64,000 bases of DNA from UBA1847 sp964386735 (lineage in GTDB: Bacteria; Pseudomonadota; Gammaproteobacteria; Steroidobacterales; Woeseiaceae): positions 1-64,000 of the forward strand of contig CAYLTW010000003.1 in the NCBI GenBank assembly GCA_964386735.1. The letters are read 5' to 3'. A program made the position numbers and the translations under genes. Positions within the stretch are counted from its first letter, which is position 1. The number at the start of each line of letters is the position of its first letter. The notes beneath the pieces were generated by a model, which worked only from the letters and a program-made list of their open reading frames with translations, was not told the DNA's origin and ran no database searches. Of the stretch, positions 35,786 to 44,691 are shown in pieces.

Positions 35786-37485
35786 GCGCGTGGCGACCCA
35801 TCGTCGTCCGCCCACAACCCGATCAGGCGGTGCTTGAGTCGTTGGCGGATCTTGGTCCGGTCCATGCGCGTCTGTTTGCAATGCGCGGAATAACGGCGAC
35901 GAACGAACTTGACTACGGACTTGCGAATCTCGCACCGGTCAGCTCGCTCGACAACATCGATGCAGCGGTCGGATTGCTCCTGTCCAAACGCAGTGAACGG
36001 ATCGTCGTTGTAGGCGACTTCGACGTTGACGGTGCGACCAGTACGGCGCTGATGCTGCGTTGCCTGCGGGAATTCGGATTCAGCGAAGTCGACTACCTGG
36101 TTCCGAACCGCTTCGAATACGGCTACGGGTTGACCCCTGAAATAGTTCGAGTCGCCGCGAAGAGTTCACCCGGATTGATTGTTACTGTTGATAACGGCAT
36201 CTCAAGCATTGCGGGTGTCGAAGAAGCAAGGTCGACCGGAATGTCGGTACTCGTCACCGACCATCATCTGCCTGGCGAAGAATTGCCGGACGCCGATGTC
36301 ATCGTCAACCCGAATCTTCCGGGCAGCAATTTCTCAAGTGGCAATCTCGCGGGCGTCGGTGTCGCGTTCTACGTCATCGCCGCGCTCGGCAAGGAGCTGG
36401 AGAAACAGGGGCACGCCGGCGCGGCGCGGATACCGGCGACCTATCTGGATCTGGTTGCACTGGGTACCGTCGCTGATGTCGTGCCACTCGATCACAACAA
36501 CCGGATTCTCGTGGAGCAGGGCATTCGGCGAATCCGCGCCGGCAAGACCGTGCCCGGAATACGCGCATTGTTGAAAGAGTCCGGGCGCCAGGTGCGCCGG
36601 ACGGTCAGTACCGATCTTGGATTCGCCGTTGGCCCCCGCCTGAACGCCGCAGGCCGGCTCGAGGACATGTCACTCGGCATTGAATGTCTGCTAACGGATG
36701 ACAACGATTCCGCGGCCAGACATGCTGCGATACTCGATCAGATCAATCGTGAGCGACGTGAAATTGAAGCAACGATGCGCGACCAGGCGTTCGCTTATGT
36801 TGATTCGCTCGACGCTCGTCGGTTGCCGGCTTGTGTGTGCCTTTACGAGCCAGGCTGGCACCAGGGCGTCGTTGGTTTGATCGCGTCACGCGTCAAAGAT
36901 CGTTGTCACCGTCCCGCGATCGCCTTTGCAAGAGAAAATGCGGATTCTCTCAAGGGTTCAGTGCGGTCAATCGCAGGCGTGCACGCGAGAGACCTGTTGG
37001 AAAGCATTTCAACGGCACGTCCGGGCCTGATCGAAAAATTCGGTGGGCACGCGATGGCCGCGGGCCTGACAATCTCGGGGGCGGCGTTCGAAGAATTCAA
37101 GGAACTTGCAGCGACGCAGCTGGCACTACGCTACCCGGACGCGGATTTCAGCGGCGCAATCCTAAGCGATGGTCCGTTGCCGGATGAATCAATAAACCTG
37201 GCCTTTGCGCGTGCGCTGCGCGAGGCGGGTCCGTGGGGGTCCGGTTTTCCCGAGCCCATATGGAGCGGGGATTTCGATGTTCTGGAGCAACGGACAGTTG
37301 GCGAAAAACACGTCAAAATGCGAGTCCGTCCGGCCGCAGGTGGCAAGCCTGTTGATGCGATCGCGTTCAATCAGGCGGGGCCGGCGTACAGGGGCGTTGT
37401 AAAGTTGGCTTTCAGGCTCGATGTCAACGAATATCGTGGCGTTGAAAGTGCACAGCTCATCGTGGAGCAAATTGCGGCGCTGTGA
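35782..37485 (+). CDS. recJ: Single-stranded-DNA-specific 5'-3' exonuclease RecJ
   Basis: RecJ degrades single-stranded DNA from the 5' end in RecF-type recombination and in mismatch and base-excision repair. The 567-residue product (E. coli 577) has the DHH phosphoesterase motifs IVVVGDFDVDGATSTALML (motif I, DxDxDG) and VLVTDHHLPGEELPDADVI. The DHHA1 motif GGHAMAAGLTISG follows, and then an OB-fold C-terminus. The TTG at 35782 has GGAGAAG 7 nt upstream and overlaps the previous stop. Confidence 0.96.
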   Translation: MSAWRPIVVRPQPDQAVLESLADLGPVHARLFAMRGITATNELDYGLANLAPVSSLDNIDAAVGLLLSKRSERIVVVGDFDVDGATSTALMLRCLREFGFSEVDYLVPNRFEYGYGLTPEIVRVAAKSSPGLIVTVDNGISSIAGVEEARSTGMSVLVTDHHLPGEELPDADVIVNPNLPGSNFSSGNLAGVGVAFYVIAALGKELEKQGHAGAARIPATYLDLVALGTVADVVPLDHNNRILVEQGIRRIRAGKTVPGIRALLKESGRQVRRTVSTDLGFAVGPRLNAAGRLEDMSLGIECLLTDDNDSAARHAAILDQINRERREIEATMRDQAFAYVDSLDARRLPACVCLYEPGWHQGVVGLIASRVKDRCHRPAIAFARENADSLKGSVRSIAGVHARDLLESISTARPGLIEKFGGHAMAAGLTISGAAFEEFKELAATQLALRYPDADFSGAILSDGPLPDESINLAFARALREAGPWGSGFPEPIWSGDFDVLEQRTVGEKHVKMRVRPAAGGKPVDAIAFNQAGPAYRGVVKLAFRLDVNEYRGVESAQLIVEQIAAL

Positions 37486-37568
37486 GCGGCCCGCAGCTGC
37501 CAATAGTGATAAGATCGCGCGTTTTCCGCGCCCGACGATTTTCGTAAGAGACCGCGAACGAGCAGCTG

Positions 37569-38664
37569 ATGGAAACGAGTCAGATCAAACAATCGATAGC
37601 CGATCTCGCTGAACGCACGCATGCGTTGAGGGGGTATCTTTGACTACGAGGGCAAAGCGGAGCGACTGACCGAAGTTCAGCGCGAACTCGAACAGCCCGA
37701 TATCTGGAACGAGCCTGAGCGTGCCCAGGCGCTGGGTCAGGAGCGCGCAGCGCTCGAGAAGATAGTTATCACGCTTGATGATCTGAGCTCAGGGCTCTCG
37801 GACGCCGGCGAATTGCTGGCGCTCGCTGAGGAAGAAGATGACGGCGGCACAGTCGAGGAGCTCGTCCGCGATCTCGGGGAATTCGAGAAACGACTCGCGG
37901 CGCTCGAATTTCAGCGGATGTTTTCGGGTGAAATGGACGCCAATAACGCCTATCTCGATATTCAGTCAGGTGCCGGCGGTACCGAAGCGCAGGACTGGGC
38001 TGAAATGATTCTTCGCATGTATCTCCGCTGGGCCGAGGCGCACGGGTTTAAAGCTGAGGTCATCGAAGCGTCGGCCGGTGAAGTTGCCGGGATCAAGAGC
38101 GCGACGGTTCACATCCAGGGCGACTTTACATATGGCTGGCTGCGTACCGAAACCGGCGTACACCGCCTCGTGCGAAAATCACCGTTCGATTCCGGCAGTC
38201 GGCGCCACACTTCTTTTGCGTCCGTGTTTGTCTCGCCGGAGGTGGACGACGACATTGATATTGATATTAATCCGTCCGATCTTCGCATTGACGTTTATCG
38301 CGCGAGCGGCGCCGGCGGGCAGCATGTAAACCGGACAGAGTCGGCTGTGCGAATAACGCATCTGCCTACGAATATTGTCGTGCAGTGCCAGAACGATCGC
38401 TCGCAACACAAGAACAAGGCGCAGGCAATGAAGCAGCTGAAGGCGAAGCTGTACGAATTTGAGATGCAAAAACGCCGTGCCGAGGCGTCGGTCGTCGAAG
38501 AAAGCAAGGCGGACGTCGGGTGGGGCAGCCAGATTCGTTCCTATGTACTCGATCAGAGTCGCATCAAGGATTTGCGCACCGGCGTGGAAACCGGTAACAC
38601 TCAAGCTGTACTCGATGGCGGGCTCGATGCATTCATCGAAGCCAGCCTGAAACAGGGAATGTAA
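37569..38664 (+). CDS. prfB: Peptide chain release factor 2, with programmed +1 frameshift
   Basis: RF2 reads UAA and UGA stops. It is encoded in two frames: 37569-37640 (24 codons from ATG to CTT) and 37642-38664, skipping the T at 37641 of an in-frame TGA. Joined, they give 364 residues, against 365 in E. coli. The body has the SPF stop-recognition tripeptide in VRKSPFDSGSRRH and the GGQ catalytic loop in ASGAGGQHVNRTESAVR. Without the shift the reading stops after 24 residues, so a scan for single open frames finds only the part from 37813 on. lysS follows by 7 nt, as in E. coli. Confidence 0.96.
37629..37644 (+). promoter_or_regulatory. RF2 autoregulatory frameshift signal
   Basis: AGGGGGTATCTTTGAC (37629-37644) has the internal Shine-Dalgarno AGGGGG, the slippery CTT, the in-frame UGA and the following C, identical to the E. 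coli site. When RF2 is scarce the ribosome shifts +1 at CTT and continues; when RF2 is plentiful it terminates. Confidence 0.96.
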
Positions 38665-38671
38665 AAAACCA

Positions 38672-40174
38672 GTGACAAACACCAGCGAGCAGGACGAAAA
38701 CAAGTTAATCGCGGCGCGGCGCGCAAAGCTCGACCTTTTGCGTGAGGGAGGCAACCCGTACCCGAACGATTTTCATCGCAACGCGCTTGCCGATGAATTG
38801 CACCATATGTACGGCGCGCGCGACAACGAGACACTCCAGGACGACAACGTCGAAGTTGCAGTAGCGGGCCGCATGATGGTGAAGCGCGTCATGGGCAAGG
38901 CGAGCTTCATTAAACTGCAGGATCGGTCGGGACAGATCCAGGTCCGTGTAGAGCGTGATCGACTGCCGGAAGGCGTGTATGCCGGCTTCAAGAAGTGGGA
39001 TGTGGGCGACATTGTCGGCGCGACGGGGGTCCTGTTCAGGACGAATACAGGTGAACTGACTGTGCGTGCAGATGAGATTCGCCTGCTGACGAAGTCGCTA
39101 CGTCCGCTGCCGGAAAAATTTCACGGACTTGCCGATCAGGAAACCCGCTATCGGCAACGTTACGTCGATCTGATCATGAACGAATCGAGTCGCGACGTAT
39201 TTCGCAAACGCTCGGCGATCGTCCAGTACATTCGCGCATTTCTGGATTCACAAAATTACCTGGAAGTCGAAACGCCGATGATGCAAACGACGCCGGGTGG
39301 CGCGATCGCGCGGCCGTTTACGACGCATCACAAAACGCTCGACATGTTGCTGTACCTGCGCATCGCGCCGGAGTTGAATCTGAAGCGCCTGATCGTTGGC
39401 GGCTTCGATCGCGTATACGAGATCAATCGGAATTTCCGCAACGAGGGTGTTTCAACGCAGCACAATCCCGAGTTCACGATGCTCGAGTTATACCGTGCCT
39501 ACGCTACCTACGAGGACCTGATCGATATGGTCGAGGCGTTGCTGCACGGCATGTCCGATGCAATTCTGGGTACGACAAAAGTCACTTACCAGGGCGAAGA
39601 GATCGACTTCGGCACGCAGTTTTCACGCATGACGGTCGAGGACGTCATCCTGAAATTCAATCCGGACCTCGACCAAAGCAAAATTCGGGATCGGGACTAT
39701 CTTGCGTCCGTCTGCGAGAAACTCGGTATCCCGGTCAAGGAAGCCCATGGTCCCGGCAAATTGCAGATAGAGATTTTCGAAAAGACCGGCGAGGACAAGT
39801 TGCGCGAGCCGACGTTCGTTACGCAGTACCCGACCGAAGTTTCACCGTTATCGCGCAAGAATGACGACGACCCGTTCCTGGCAGACCGTTTCGAGTTTTT
39901 TGTTGTTGGCCGGGAGATAGCAAATGGTTTCTCGGAGTTAAACGATTCAGAGGACCAGGCCGAGCGATTCAAGGCTCAGGTCGCCGATCGCGAGGCCGGC
40001 GACGACGAAGCGATGGCTTACGATCACGACTATATCCGCGCGCTCGAGTACGGCATGCCGCCGACGGCAGGCATCGGCGTCGGCATCGATCGCCTCGTGA
40101 TGCTGTTTACAGATTCAGCGTCAATTCGAGACGTGCTGCTGTTCCCGCACATGAGGCCGGAAATTTTCGAATGA
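38672..40174 (+). CDS. lysS: Lysyl-tRNA synthetase, class II
   Basis: LysS charges tRNA-Lys. The 500-residue product has an OB-fold anticodon-binding domain (about residues 60-170: VAVAGRMMVKRVMGKASFIK) and a class II catalytic core. Motif 1 lies around EVETPMMQTTPGGAIARPF, motif 2 is NFRNEGVSTQHNPEFTMLE, and motif 3 is GIGVGIDRLVMLFTDSASIR. The chain ends PHMRPEIFE. The start is a GTG at 38672, 7 nt after prfB; the two are co-transcribed in many gammaproteobacteria. Confidence 0.97.
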   Translation: MTNTSEQDENKLIAARRAKLDLLREGGNPYPNDFHRNALADELHHMYGARDNETLQDDNVEVAVAGRMMVKRVMGKASFIKLQDRSGQIQVRVERDRLPEGVYAGFKKWDVGDIVGATGVLFRTNTGELTVRADEIRLLTKSLRPLPEKFHGLADQETRYRQRYVDLIMNESSRDVFRKRSAIVQYIRAFLDSQNYLEVETPMMQTTPGGAIARPFTTHHKTLDMLLYLRIAPELNLKRLIVGGFDRVYEINRNFRNEGVSTQHNPEFTMLELYRAYATYEDLIDMVEALLHGMSDAILGTTKVTYQGEEIDFGTQFSRMTVEDVILKFNPDLDQSKIRDRDYLASVCEKLGIPVKEAHGPGKLQIEIFEKTGEDKLREPTFVTQYPTEVSPLSRKNDDDPFLADRFEFFVVGREIANGFSELNDSEDQAERFKAQVADREAGDDEAMAYDHDYIRALEYGMPPTAGIGVGIDRLVMLFTDSASIRDVLLFPHMRPEIFE

Positions 40175-40200
40175 GTCTTTTCGAGGCGCTCAAACACCGC

Positions 40201-40386
40201 TCAGGCAGCGTCGAATCTTGCCTTATTTTCAGCCATCCACCTCTCCATGTCATCCTTGGTTTTGCTGGAGTCATTCATAACGTCGGCATGTGCCTCACCG
40301 TAGTGAGGGCGAAGTGCCGTCATCCAGTCGTCGAACGTTTCACCTTCCGCCGTTACGTCGCACAGGTCGCATTTTAGAGTTTTCAT
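40201..40386 (-). CDS. Small putative zinc-binding protein
   Basis: This 61-residue protein opens MKTLKCDLCDVTAEGETFDDW with a CxxC pair at residues 6 and 9. Two histidines (about 28 and 33, in RPHYGEAHADVM) complete a plausible CCHH zinc site. The rest is helical and charged. The ATG at 40386 has GAGGGA upstream at a rather long spacing. It is convergent with lysS (26 nt) and downstream of ygfZ on the same strand. I recall similar short hypothetical proteins but no named function. It could be a small regulator or a metal or redox accessory; this is not settled. Confidence 0.65.
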   Translation of the reverse strand: MKTLKCDLCDVTAEGETFDDWMTALRPHYGEAHADVMNDSSKTKDDMERWMAENKARFDAA

Positions 40387-40445
40387 GATATTGATGTCCC
40401 TCAGACTACAAAAAAATATACCAAAGGTTCTGACTTCCGCCGTTC

Positions 40446-41138
40446 CTACAAGTAACCCAGCGGAATGTGGGTCAGGTTGATCAAGCCGACCGCTAATGTT
40501 GAGTCCACCTTGTCGACCGGAACGACTGCCAGCAGATCGCGGCCAATGGCATTGACGACTTCGCCAACATTACGATCGCCTTCAGAAACCTTGTCTCCCG
40601 GAGACACGGGTTGCGTGCTTTCGAAGCGATGCAGGCGTCGTTTGCTTGCGCCGCGGTAGTGTGTGCGTGAGATTATTTCCTGGCCGGTGTAGCAGCCCTT
40701 GTCCAGGCTCACGGCGCCGACAAGGTCGAGGTTCAGCATGTGCGCGGTGAACTGTTCGGACTGCGCGCCGAATATCTCCGGCATTCCGGCGCGTAGCTGC
40801 CCGAGTCGCCACTCCTCGAAATTGTGGTTCGAATCCCATTCCGCCAGCTCATCTTCTGTCGCAGGACGAATCTCGAAATCAACTTTGGAACGAAAGCGGA
40901 ACATCGTCAGCCGCTGAACGACATGTTCGGCGAGCTCCGCAGGCAAGGTGAGTGCGAATCCGCCTGCATCTTCGGCAAGCATCATGATGCAAATGACACG
41001 ACCCTTCGGGTTGCACCAGGCTGAGCGCAACGGCCCCGCATCGGCCAGTTCCCGAAGGTCCGCGGTCAGCTGCCCCTGCAGGAATTCCTCGGCGTCGGCG
41101 CCGCTGAGCAAGATCGTTGAGTACGGTATGTCTGACAT
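40446..41138 (-). CDS. ygfZ: YgfZ-type folate-binding iron-sulfur cluster protein
   Basis: YgfZ uses tetrahydrofolate to support assembly or repair of certain iron-sulfur enzymes, including succinate dehydrogenase. The 230-residue product has the family signature DKGCYTGQEIISRTHYRG with the essential cysteine (around residue 170) and an N-terminal LLSGADAEEFLQGQLTADLRE. It is shorter than E. coli YgfZ (326), as many homologues are. The ATG at 41138 is chosen by homology; one at 41177 would overlap the divergent SDHAF4-like gene. Its position back to back with the sdh operon fits its job. Confidence 0.9.
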   Translation of the reverse strand: MSDIPYSTILLSGADAEEFLQGQLTADLRELADAGPLRSAWCNPKGRVICIMMLAEDAGGFALTLPAELAEHVVQRLTMFRFRSKVDFEIRPATEDELAEWDSNHNFEEWRLGQLRAGMPEIFGAQSEQFTAHMLNLDLVGAVSLDKGCYTGQEIISRTHYRGASKRRLHRFESTQPVSPGDKVSEGDRNVGEVVNAIGRDLLAVVPVDKVDSTLAVGLINLTHIPLGYL

Positions 41139-41154
41139 CTGGCATAATTCCGCA

Positions 41155-41313
41155 ATGACCGTAGAGAGCCCCGACATTGATGAGGTCCGAAAGGATGATA
41201 CCGCGTCTGAGAAAAAGGACGAGGCAAAATCAAAAGAGGTCGGCGGCCGAAATGGCCCGGACCCGACTCGCTATGGCGACTGGGAGAAAAACGGGCGCTG
41301 CATTGATTTTTGA
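41155..41313 (+). CDS. SDHAF4-like succinate dehydrogenase assembly factor (DUF1674)
   Basis: This 52-residue protein is short and disordered at first (acidic and lysine-rich), then carries the DUF1674/SDHAF4 signature GGRNGPDPTRYGDWEKNGRC followed by IDF at the very C-terminus. In mitochondria SDHAF4 binds free flavinylated SdhA and promotes its joining to SdhB. Its position 24 nt before sdhC supports the same role here. The ATG at 41155 is the first one after the divergent ygfZ start; one at 41128 would overlap ygfZ. No good ribosome binding site is visible for either. Confidence 0.85.
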   Translation: MTVESPDIDEVRKDDTASEKKDEAKSKEVGGRNGPDPTRYGDWEKNGRCIDF

Positions 41314-41337
41314 TTTCCTGACAAAAGAAGCACAAAA

Positions 41338-41715
41338 ATGAGCAATTCCGGCAGGCCGCTGTCGCCACATATTTCTGCTTATCGCTGGCCGATAACGATG
41401 ACGTTGTCGATACTTCACCGTGTGACCGGCGTCGGAATGTCGATTGGCCTGGTCGTGCTGGCCGCCTGGCTGATGCAGGCCGCGGCCGGTCCCGAGCAAT
41501 ACCAGTATTTTCGAGCGACGATGGCATCAGCCATTGGCAAGGTTTTCTTGATCGGTTGGACGTTCGCGTTCTTCCTGCATCTCGGCAACGGTATTCGCCA
41601 CTTCGTTTGGGACACGGGTCGCGGGTTTGAGAAAAACCAGGCCAATGCATCGGCATGGATCGTACTGGTACTTGCCGTGGCGTTGACCGCCGGTTTCTGG
41701 GCGGTGAAACTGTGA
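41338..41715 (+). CDS. sdhC: Succinate dehydrogenase cytochrome b556 subunit
   Basis: SdhC is one of two membrane anchors that hold heme b and quinone. The 125-residue protein has the family signature RPLSPHISAYRWPITMTLSI and HRVTG near residue 27, the heme-ligand histidine in HLGNGIRHFVWDTGRG, and three membrane helices. AAGAAG precedes the ATG. It is followed in a GTGA overlap by sdhD. Confidence 0.96.
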   Translation: MSNSGRPLSPHISAYRWPITMTLSILHRVTGVGMSIGLVVLAAWLMQAAAGPEQYQYFRATMASAIGKVFLIGWTFAFFLHLGNGIRHFVWDTGRGFEKNQANASAWIVLVLAVALTAGFWAVKL

Positions 41716-42092
41716 ATTTGCGCACGCCGCTGGGGCGGGTTCTCGGGCTGGGGAGTGCCAAAGACGGTACTGAGCACTTTATTGCGCAGCGAATATCGGC
41801 TATTGCGCTGGTTTTGCTCGGTGGCTGGTTCTTGTACGCAATGTTCACAATTGAGAGCATGGCGTATCTCGAAGTGACGCGATTCATCGCCGCGCCGCTG
41901 AACAGCGTGCTACTTGCATTGCTGTGTGTGACCGTCGCCTATCACTCGTGGCTCGGAGTACAGGTCGTCGTCGAGGATTATGTGCATGCGCACGGCGTCA
42001 AATTCGTTTCGCTTCTCGCCTCACGGTTTGTGCACATTTTTCTGGCGATTGCGTCAGTGTATGCAGTCTTACGGATAGGACTCTCGGCATGA
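41712..42092 (+). CDS. sdhD: Succinate dehydrogenase membrane anchor subunit
   Basis: SdhD is the second anchor. From the GTG at 41712, which overlaps the sdhC stop, it has 126 residues: a polar start with LRTPLGRVLGLGSAKDGTEH, FIAQRISAIALVLLGGWFLY as the first helix, and two more helices. A conserved histidine and Asp-Tyr stand in AYHSWLGVQVVVEDYVH (heme and quinone region). Length and pattern are typical. The end overlaps sdhA in an ATGA. Confidence 0.94.
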   Translation: MNLRTPLGRVLGLGSAKDGTEHFIAQRISAIALVLLGGWFLYAMFTIESMAYLEVTRFIAAPLNSVLLALLCVTVAYHSWLGVQVVVEDYVHAHGVKFVSLLASRFVHIFLAIASVYAVLRIGLSA

Positions 42093-43885
42093 ACCCGGGT
42101 AATAGCGAGTACGAATTCATCGATCACAGTTATGACGTTCTGGTTGTCGGTGCCGGCGGGGCCGGTTTACGCGCGACTTTCGGCCTGGCTCAGGCGGGGT
42201 TCAGAACCGCTTGTGTGACAAAGGTATTTCCGACGCGAAGTCATACGGTGGCGGCGCAGGGTGGTATCAGCGCGGCTCTCGGCAATATGGGCGAGGACGA
42301 CTGGCGCTGGCACATGTACGACACGGTCAAAGGCGGAGACTGGCTTGGAGACCAGGACGCGATCGAGTACATGTGCAAGGAAGCGGCCGATGCGGTCATT
42401 GAACTCGAGCACTACGGCGTGCCGTTTTCGCGTACCGAAGATGGCCGAATTTATCAGCGACCGTTCGGAGGCATGACCACGCGATACGGCGAGGGCACTG
42501 CGCAGCGCACCTGCGCGGCAGCGGATCGCACCGGTCATGCGATGCTGCATACACTCTACCAACAGTCGCTCGCGCACGACGCTGAATTCTTTATTGAATA
42601 TTTTGCGATTGACCTGATCATGGAAGACGGCGCCTGTCGCGGCGTAGTCGCAATCGACCTGGCCTCAGGACGCTTGCATCGCTTCCGCGCCCACCAGGTC
42701 ATCCTTGCGACGGGCGGCTACGGTCGCGCCTACTTTTCCTGTACATCGGCGCATACCTGCACAGGTGACGGTAGTGCAATGGTATTGCGCGCCGGTCTGC
42801 CGGTTCAGGACATGGAATTCGTGCAGTTTCACCCAACCGGCATTTACGGCGCCGGCATGCTGATTACCGAGGGTTCACGAGGTGAGGGCGGTTACCTCAC
42901 CAATTCCGACGGTGAGCGCTTCATGGAGCGTTACGCGCCCAACGCGAAGGATCTGGCATCCCGCGACGTAGTCAGTCGTTCGATGACCATTGAAATTCGC
43001 GAGGGTCGGGGGGTCGGGCGGGAGAAAGATCATATTTTCCTGCATCTCGAGCACCTGGGCCCCGAAGTCATCGAGGAGCGCCTGCCCGGTATCGCCGAGT
43101 CCGCGCGCATTTTTGCGGGCGTGGATGTCACGAAGGAACCGATTCCGGTCTTGCCGACCGTGCACTACAACATGGGCGGTATTCCGGCGAACTACAAAGG
43201 CGAGGTTGTCGCACCCAGGGATGGTGATGCGGAATCGGTTGTAACGGGTCTGATGGCCATCGGCGAGGCGGCCTGCGTGTCGGTCCACGGCGCCAATCGC
43301 CTGGGTTCAAATTCGTTGCTGGATCTCGTCGTTTTCGGGCGCGCCGCGGCCCACCATCTCGCGGATACAATGACGCCCGAAGCGCGCCACAGGCCTTTCG
43401 CCAGCGACGCCGGACGAAATAGCATCGAGAGAATCGATCGCCTGCGCAACGCTGACGGCAGTCGGTCGACCGCGGATATTCGCCTCGAGATGCAAAAAGT
43501 CATGCAGAATCATGCGGCCGTGTTTCGAACCGGTGAATCGCTGGGCGAGGGCGTCGATTTGCTGCGCAATACTTTCGCGTCCTTCAGTGACGTCAGGATT
43601 GCTGATCGCTCGCTCGTCTGGAACACCGATCTCGTCGAAACCATGGAGCTCGAAAATTTGCTGTTCAACGCTACCGCGACCATCGAGTCCGCGGCGAATC
43701 GACTGGAAAGCCGCGGTGCACATGCCCGCGAGGACTACCCGGACCGCGACGACAAGGTCTGGATGAAGCACACACTGGCCCGGGTGGGCGCTGACGGCAA
43801 GGTGTCGTTCGATTATCGCCCGGTTCACGAGGATACGCTGACCGACGAGGTCGATCGCGTGCCGCCGAAAGTCAGAGTCTACTAG
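42089..43885 (+). CDS. sdhA: Succinate dehydrogenase flavoprotein subunit
   Basis: SdhA oxidises succinate with covalently bound FAD. The 598-residue product has the dinucleotide motif DVLVVGAGGAGLRATFGLAQ, the histidine that carries FAD in RSHTVAAQGGISAAL, active-site residues in QFHPTGIYGAGMLITEGSRG and PVLPTVHYNMGGIP, and the C-terminal capping domain. The ATG at 42089 overlaps the sdhD stop; longer readings run into sdhD. Confidence 0.98.
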   Translation: MNPGNSEYEFIDHSYDVLVVGAGGAGLRATFGLAQAGFRTACVTKVFPTRSHTVAAQGGISAALGNMGEDDWRWHMYDTVKGGDWLGDQDAIEYMCKEAADAVIELEHYGVPFSRTEDGRIYQRPFGGMTTRYGEGTAQRTCAAADRTGHAMLHTLYQQSLAHDAEFFIEYFAIDLIMEDGACRGVVAIDLASGRLHRFRAHQVILATGGYGRAYFSCTSAHTCTGDGSAMVLRAGLPVQDMEFVQFHPTGIYGAGMLITEGSRGEGGYLTNSDGERFMERYAPNAKDLASRDVVSRSMTIEIREGRGVGREKDHIFLHLEHLGPEVIEERLPGIAESARIFAGVDVTKEPIPVLPTVHYNMGGIPANYKGEVVAPRDGDAESVVTGLMAIGEAACVSVHGANRLGSNSLLDLVVFGRAAAHHLADTMTPEARHRPFASDAGRNSIERIDRLRNADGSRSTADIRLEMQKVMQNHAAVFRTGESLGEGVDLLRNTFASFSDVRIADRSLVWNTDLVETMELENLLFNATATIESAANRLESRGAHAREDYPDRDDKVWMKHTLARVGADGKVSFDYRPVHEDTLTDEVDRVPPKVRVY

Positions 43886-43896
43886 GAGCGACGAAC

Positions 43897-44679
43897 TTGG
43901 CTGAATTTCGCTTACCCCCGAATTCGCGCATCCAGAAGGGCGAGCACCATGCCGCACCGGATGGCGCGAGCAATGTGCGGCGGTTCGCCGTGTACCGCTA
44001 CGACCCGTCGACGGGCAAAAACCCGCGGGTCGATACCTACGACGTCGACCTTGATAGCTGTGGTCCGATGGTTCTGGATGCGCTTATCAAGATCAAGAGT
44101 GACATCGATTCGACGCTGACTTTCCGTCGCTCCTGCCGCGAGGGCATCTGCGGCTCTTGCGCCATGAATATCAACGGCAGTAATACGCTGGCGTGTACAC
44201 AGGCTATCGACGGGCTCGGGCGGGACGTCAAAATCTATCCTTTGCCACACTTGTCGGTCGTCAAGGATCTCGTGCCGGACCTTGGCAATTTCTACGCGCA
44301 ATACGCGTCGATCAAGCCCTGGTTACAGACACGTACTCCACCACCGCCCGATCGTGAGCGTCTGCAGAGCGTGGAAGATCAGGAACTCATCAACGAACCA
44401 GCCGCCTGTATTTTGTGCGCCTGCTGTTCCACGAGTTGTCCGAGCTACTGGTGGAACAGCGATCGTTACCTGGGACCGGCCGCGTTGTTGGCAGCCTACC
44501 GATGGCTGGTCGATAGTCGCGACGACGCCACGGGCGAACGCCTCGATGAACTTGAGGATCCGTTCCGGCTGTACCGCTGCCACACGATCATGAATTGCAC
44601 GCAGACCTGCCCGAAGGGTCTCAACCCGGCTAAGGCCATAGCCGAGACCAAGCGCATGCTCGTGGAACGGCGGCATTGA
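43897..44679 (+). CDS. sdhB: Succinate dehydrogenase iron-sulfur subunit
   Basis: SdhB passes electrons from FAD to quinone. The 260-residue product has three cluster motifs: [2Fe-2S] in RRSCREGICGSCAMNINGSN followed by TLAC, [4Fe-4S] in CILCACCSTSCPSYWW, and [3Fe-4S] in CHTIMNCTQTCPKGLNPAKA. The start is a TTG at 43897 with TAGGAG upstream. The N-terminus is about 20 residues longer than in E. coli. A palindromic element begins 13 nt after the stop. Confidence 0.97.
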   Translation: MAEFRLPPNSRIQKGEHHAAPDGASNVRRFAVYRYDPSTGKNPRVDTYDVDLDSCGPMVLDALIKIKSDIDSTLTFRRSCREGICGSCAMNINGSNTLACTQAIDGLGRDVKIYPLPHLSVVKDLVPDLGNFYAQYASIKPWLQTRTPPPPDRERLQSVEDQELINEPAACILCACCSTSCPSYWWNSDRYLGPAALLAAYRWLVDSRDDATGERLDELEDPFRLYRCHTIMNCTQTCPKGLNPAKAIAETKRMLVERRH

Positions 44680-44691
44680 CCAGAGCCTGTG

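Noticed and set aside
37569..37643. prfB as a pseudogene because of an early in-frame TGA
   Set aside because: The stop is the known programmed frameshift site; the joined product has normal length and motifs.
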